From Eubacteriales bacterium (GTDB lineage Bacteria; Bacillota; Clostridia; Peptostreptococcales; Anaerovoracaceae): DNA of 55,529 nucleotides. The translations under genes and the position numbers were made by a program. Below are positions 53,121-55,529 of the stretch, piece after piece. Under the pieces are notes generated by a model. It was given only the letters and a program-made list of their open reading frames with translations, was not told the DNA's origin and ran no database searches. The stretch spans positions 1-55,529 of the forward strand of contig JAQWFH010000006.1 of NCBI GenBank assembly GCA_028704515.1. Direction: 5' to 3'. How positions within the stretch are numbered: the first letter of the stretch is position 1; each line of letters begins with the position of its first letter.

Positions 53121-53654
53121 ATGAAGAGTATAGTCGCAGCAGATGAAAACTGGGGAATAGGCAAAGACAACGAGCTACTTGCACATATCCCGGGGGATTT
53201 GAAATACTTCAAGGAGAACACACTGGGAAAAGTATTGATAATGGGAAGAAAGACTGTGGAATCACTACCTGGAGGAAGGCCTCTGCCGGGAAGAACTACG
53301 ATAATACTTACAAAAAATGATAATTATTCACCTGCCGAAGCAAAAGACGGATCTAGGGTCATAATATGTAATTCGCAGGATGAGATTGAAGCCCTTTTAC
53401 TCAAGCTGAAGGAAGACGAAGGACTTGATCTTGAAAGAGATGTCATTGTTGCCGGTGGTGAAACCATATACAATATGTTTTTACCAAAATGTAAAGAGTT
53501 TCTTGTGACGAAGATTTGTCATGTGCTACCGGCTGATAAGCATTTTCCAAATCTTGATAAACTTGCGGAAGGCGGGGAGCTCAAATTGATATGGGAAAGT
53601 GAGCCTGTAAGTGAAAATGGGCTTACATATAAATTTACAAGATATAAGAGATGA
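53121..53654 (+). CDS. folA: Dihydrofolate reductase
   Basis: The 177-residue product has IVAADENWGIGKDNELLAHI, DLKYFKENT, IMGRKTVESL and VIVAGGETIYNMFLP. It reduces dihydrofolate with NADPH. GAGGGAG precedes the ATG. It follows thyA and ends overlapping the longest frame of rlmB. Confidence 0.95.
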   Translation: MKSIVAADENWGIGKDNELLAHIPGDLKYFKENTLGKVLIMGRKTVESLPGGRPLPGRTTIILTKNDNYSPAEAKDGSRVIICNSQDEIEALLLKLKEDEGLDLERDVIVAGGETIYNMFLPKCKEFLVTKICHVLPADKHFPNLDKLAEGGELKLIWESEPVSENGLTYKFTRYKR

Positions 53655-53668
53655 GTGAGGAGCACTAT

Positions 53669-54451
53669 ATGACAGGAAAAAGAGACAAGGATATTCGAAA
53701 CAACTCGGCCACCAGTCCGGATAAAAGCATAATAATAGGGAGAAATCCCGTATTGGAGGCATTGGCCTCGGGAAGATTGATAGAAAAGTTGCTGATAGGA
53801 AAAGGGGCGGAAGGCTCTGCAAAGAAGATTATAGGTATTGCAAAGGACAGAAAGCTTCCTATTACCTTTGCGGATAAAATTATACTTGACAGAGCTGCAG
53901 GCGTAGGAACGCATCAAGGAGTTGTAGCATATGTCTCGGCATATGAATACGGCGAAATGGAAGACTTGTTTGAATCGGCTAAGAGTCGCGGTGAAGATCC
54001 TTTTTTCGTAATCCTTGATGGGTTAGAAGACCCTCATAACCTGGGAGCAGTGCTGAGGACGGCTGATGCGGCAGGTGCACACGGAGTAATAATCCCCAAA
54101 AGACGCGCTGTTGGGCTTACCGAAACGGTAGCAAAAGCATCGGCTGGCGCAATTGAATATGTTCCCGTAGTAAAGGTAACAAATATAGCGCAGACCATAG
54201 ATGAGCTAAAAGAGAGAGGCGTATGGATTGCGGCATGCGACATGGGAGATAATATACACTACAATGCTGATTTGAAGGGACCAATAGCAATCGTTATAGG
54301 CTCTGAAGGCTTTGGAATAGGAAAGCTGATTGGAGAAAAATGTGACTTCACAGTATCAATACCGATGAAAGGAAAAATAAACTCACTCAACGCTTCCAAT
54401 GCGGCTGCTGTTATGCTTTATGAAGTAAGAAGACAGAGAGACACAGGATGA
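53669..54451 (+). CDS. rlmB: 23S rRNA 2'-O-ribose methyltransferase, TrmH/RlmB family
   Basis: The 260-residue product has a short N-terminal substrate-binding domain (IIGRNPVLEALASGRLIEKL) and a SPOUT methyltransferase domain with DGLEDPHNLGAVLRTADAAG, VIGSEGFGIGKLI and SIPMKGKINSLNASNAAAVML. It methylates a guanosine ribose in 23S rRNA. The ATG at 53669 is preferred because GAGGAG lies seven bases upstream; a frame start at 53651 overlaps folA by an ATGA. The stop overlaps sigH. Confidence 0.93.
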   Translation: MTGKRDKDIRNNSATSPDKSIIIGRNPVLEALASGRLIEKLLIGKGAEGSAKKIIGIAKDRKLPITFADKIILDRAAGVGTHQGVVAYVSAYEYGEMEDLFESAKSRGEDPFFVILDGLEDPHNLGAVLRTADAAGAHGVIIPKRRAVGLTETVAKASAGAIEYVPVVKVTNIAQTIDELKERGVWIAACDMGDNIHYNADLKGPIAIVIGSEGFGIGKLIGEKCDFTVSIPMKGKINSLNASNAAAVMLYEVRRQRDTG

Positions 54452-55056
54452 ACGAATACGAAACAATGCCGGATGAAGAGCTGGTAGAAAAAGCGCAAGG
54501 CGGAGATATTAACGCACAAGAAGCAATAATATCAAGATATAGACATATGGTCAAAAGTAAGGCCAGAATGTTCTTTATTGTGGGGGCGGATAGCGAAGAC
54601 GTTGTGCAGGAGGGGATGATAGGTATATTTAAGGCTGTAAGGGATTACAGGCCTGACAAAAATGCGTCCTTTAAAACTTTTGCCGAACTATGCATTAGCA
54701 GACAGATTATAACAGCGGTTCAAGGTGCAACTAGGAAAAAGCACTCACCGCTCAATCAATCGGTGTCCTTGAGTTCGCCGACACACGAAAGAAACAATAA
54801 AGAAACATTGGAAATGACAGTAACAGCACCTCAAGCTGAAAATCCCGAAGAAGTTACGATAATGCGGGAAAGCATAGGCAATATATTCATAAACGCCTCT
54901 ACTATATTCAGCGAATTTGAGAAAGAGGTTTGGCGCATGCACTTGCAAGGTAAAAATTATCTCAAAATTGCAAAGGAAATGGGGAAATCATCCAAATCCA
55001 TAGATAATGCTTTGCAACGCATAAGCAAAAAAATAACATCATTTTTAGATTTATAG
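54448..55056 (+). CDS. sigH: RNA polymerase sigma-H factor
   Basis: The 202-residue product is a sigma-70 family member with region 2 (YRHMVKSKARMFFIVGADSEDVVQEGMIGIFKAVRDY) split as usual and region 4 (FEKEVWRMHLQGKNYLKIA). It resembles SigH/Spo0H of spore formers and sits after rlmB, as in Bacillus and Clostridium. Its ATG overlaps the rlmB stop. It would direct transition-state and early sporulation genes. Confidence 0.93.
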   Translation: MNEYETMPDEELVEKAQGGDINAQEAIISRYRHMVKSKARMFFIVGADSEDVVQEGMIGIFKAVRDYRPDKNASFKTFAELCISRQIITAVQGATRKKHSPLNQSVSLSSPTHERNNKETLEMTVTAPQAENPEEVTIMRESIGNIFINASTIFSEFEKEVWRMHLQGKNYLKIAKEMGKSSKSIDNALQRISKKITSFLDL

Positions 55057-55215
55057 CCGGAAAATAGATGCTCGGCAAGCAATAACGTAAGGCTGCTACT
55101 CGCTTTTGGCCAAGAGCATGCACTTTTCTCTTTGAAAAACCGTAAGTGCAGGTGAACTTCTTTGTAAATGTAAAATTTGCTCAGGACATATGCGTTATAA
55201 ATAAGATTAATTTTG

Positions 55216-55244
55216 TTGACACGGTTAATTAAATATAGTAGTAT
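55216..55244 (+). promoter_or_regulatory. Promoter of tRNA-Thr and tuf
   Basis: TTGACA (55216-55221) and TAGTAT (55239-55244) are 17 bp apart. Transcription would start near 55251, just before the tRNA. The rest of 55057-55275 has a TGCACTT/AAGTGCA hairpin and no gene. Confidence 0.65.
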
Positions 55245-55275
55245 TAATGCGAATAATTGAAAATATTTTCAATGG

Positions 55276-55352
55276 GCTGATGTAGCTCAGCAGGTAGAGC
55301 ACTTCCTTGGTAAGGAAGAGGTTCGGCAGTTCGAGTCTGCTCATCAGCTCCA
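55276..55352 (+). tRNA. tRNA-Thr (anticodon GGT)
   Basis: Acceptor GCTGATG pairs with CATCAGC; the D-arm is GCTCAGCAGGTAGAGC; the anticodon stem CTTCC/GGAAG holds loop TTGGTAA (anticodon GGT, reading ACC); the T-arm is GCAGTTCGAGTCTGC. CCA is encoded. A T-rich stretch follows. Confidence 0.95.
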
Positions 55353-55416
55353 ATTTTTTTTAATTTCAGGCGTGGCCTGATATGAAACAAATAAGATGCT
55401 ATGGAGGGAAAGAAAA

Positions 55417-55529
55417 ATGGCAAAACAAAAATTTGAAAGAAATAAACCGCATCTCAATATCGGTACAATTGGCCACGTAGACCACGGCAAGACAACATTG
55501 ACTGCAGCGATTACAAAGACATTATTCCA
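55417..55529 (+). CDS. tuf: Elongation factor Tu, N-terminal part (3' end outside window)
   Basis: The frame starts [20 protein letters not shown] and continues with the GTPase G1 motif GHVDHGKTT; 37 complete codons are visible. GGAGGGA precedes the ATG. EF-Tu brings aminoacyl-tRNA to the ribosome. A tRNA-Thr gene lies 64 bp upstream and is probably co-transcribed. Confidence 0.97.
   Translation, partial: MAKQKFERNKPHLNIGTIGHVDHGKTTLTAAITKTLF

Noticed and set aside
1..55529. CRISPR array, insertion sequence or prophage genes
   Set aside because: No regularly spaced repeats, transposase, integrase or phage structural genes were seen.

Overview
The window looks like chromosome from an anaerobic, low- to mid-GC Firmicute of class Clostridia. 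The evidence is its gene content: pyruvate:ferredoxin oxidoreductase next to a butyryl-CoA:acetate CoA-transferase, CdaA/CdaR-GlmM-GlmS, a raiA-type RNA beside comFC and hpf, Mini-III, SigH next to RlmB, CarD, a YacL-type PIN-TRAM protein and an OFA-family carrier, with strong AGGAGG ribosome binding sites. A butyrate-forming Eubacteriales relative is my inference; genus and species cannot be read from the sequence.

Layout. 1-2.4 kb: end of nifJ, then the CoA-transferase. 2.4-8.2 kb: a minus-strand Tet(M)-like ribosomal GTPase fused to a Rae1/YacP-like NYN nuclease domain, a CsbD-like protein, a lipoprotein, an Fe/Mn superoxide dismutase and a decayed endonuclease-like gene. 8.4-17 kb: a minus-strand surface-protein operon (orphan receiver, small membrane protein, stalk/ricin-like protein split by one in-frame TAA, 1209-residue SLH protein), divergent from an AgrA/AgrC-like two-component system. 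17-19.1 kb: an AbrB-acyltransferase pair, a fragment of sbcC and a tRNA-like remnant between two copies of a 67-bp repeat, the second copy abutting tRNA-Thr(CGT). 19.2-23.5 kb: potABCD behind a structured leader. 23.6-28.1 kb: OFA transporter, small membrane protein, Cu/Zn-SOD-like protein, ABM monooxygenase and NAD synthase.

28.3-55.5 kb is a mostly plus-strand housekeeping block: yhaM-like exonuclease, recD2, comFC, raiA RNA, hpf; cdaA-cdaR-glmM-glmS-GerMN lipoprotein-ahcY; gltX on the minus strand; carD, yacL, ispDF, proS, two half-size chromate transporters, a cyclophilin, an M23/LysM/G5 envelope protein; then cysS-mrnC-thyA-folA-rlmB-sigH with overlapping or tightly spaced reading frames, tRNA-Thr(GGT) and the start of tuf.

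The items most worth a second look are the GTPase-NYN nuclease fusion, the potABCD leader (a 10-bp helix hides the ribosome binding site, with competing helices and a 22-codon upstream frame), the regulated surface operon with its nonsense codon, the repeat-bounded rearrangement next to tRNA-Thr, and two enzymes lacking expected catalytic or metal-binding residues (NadE amidase Cys, SodC-like zinc ligands). All calls rest on reading the sequence and on remembered family features; no database search was run.
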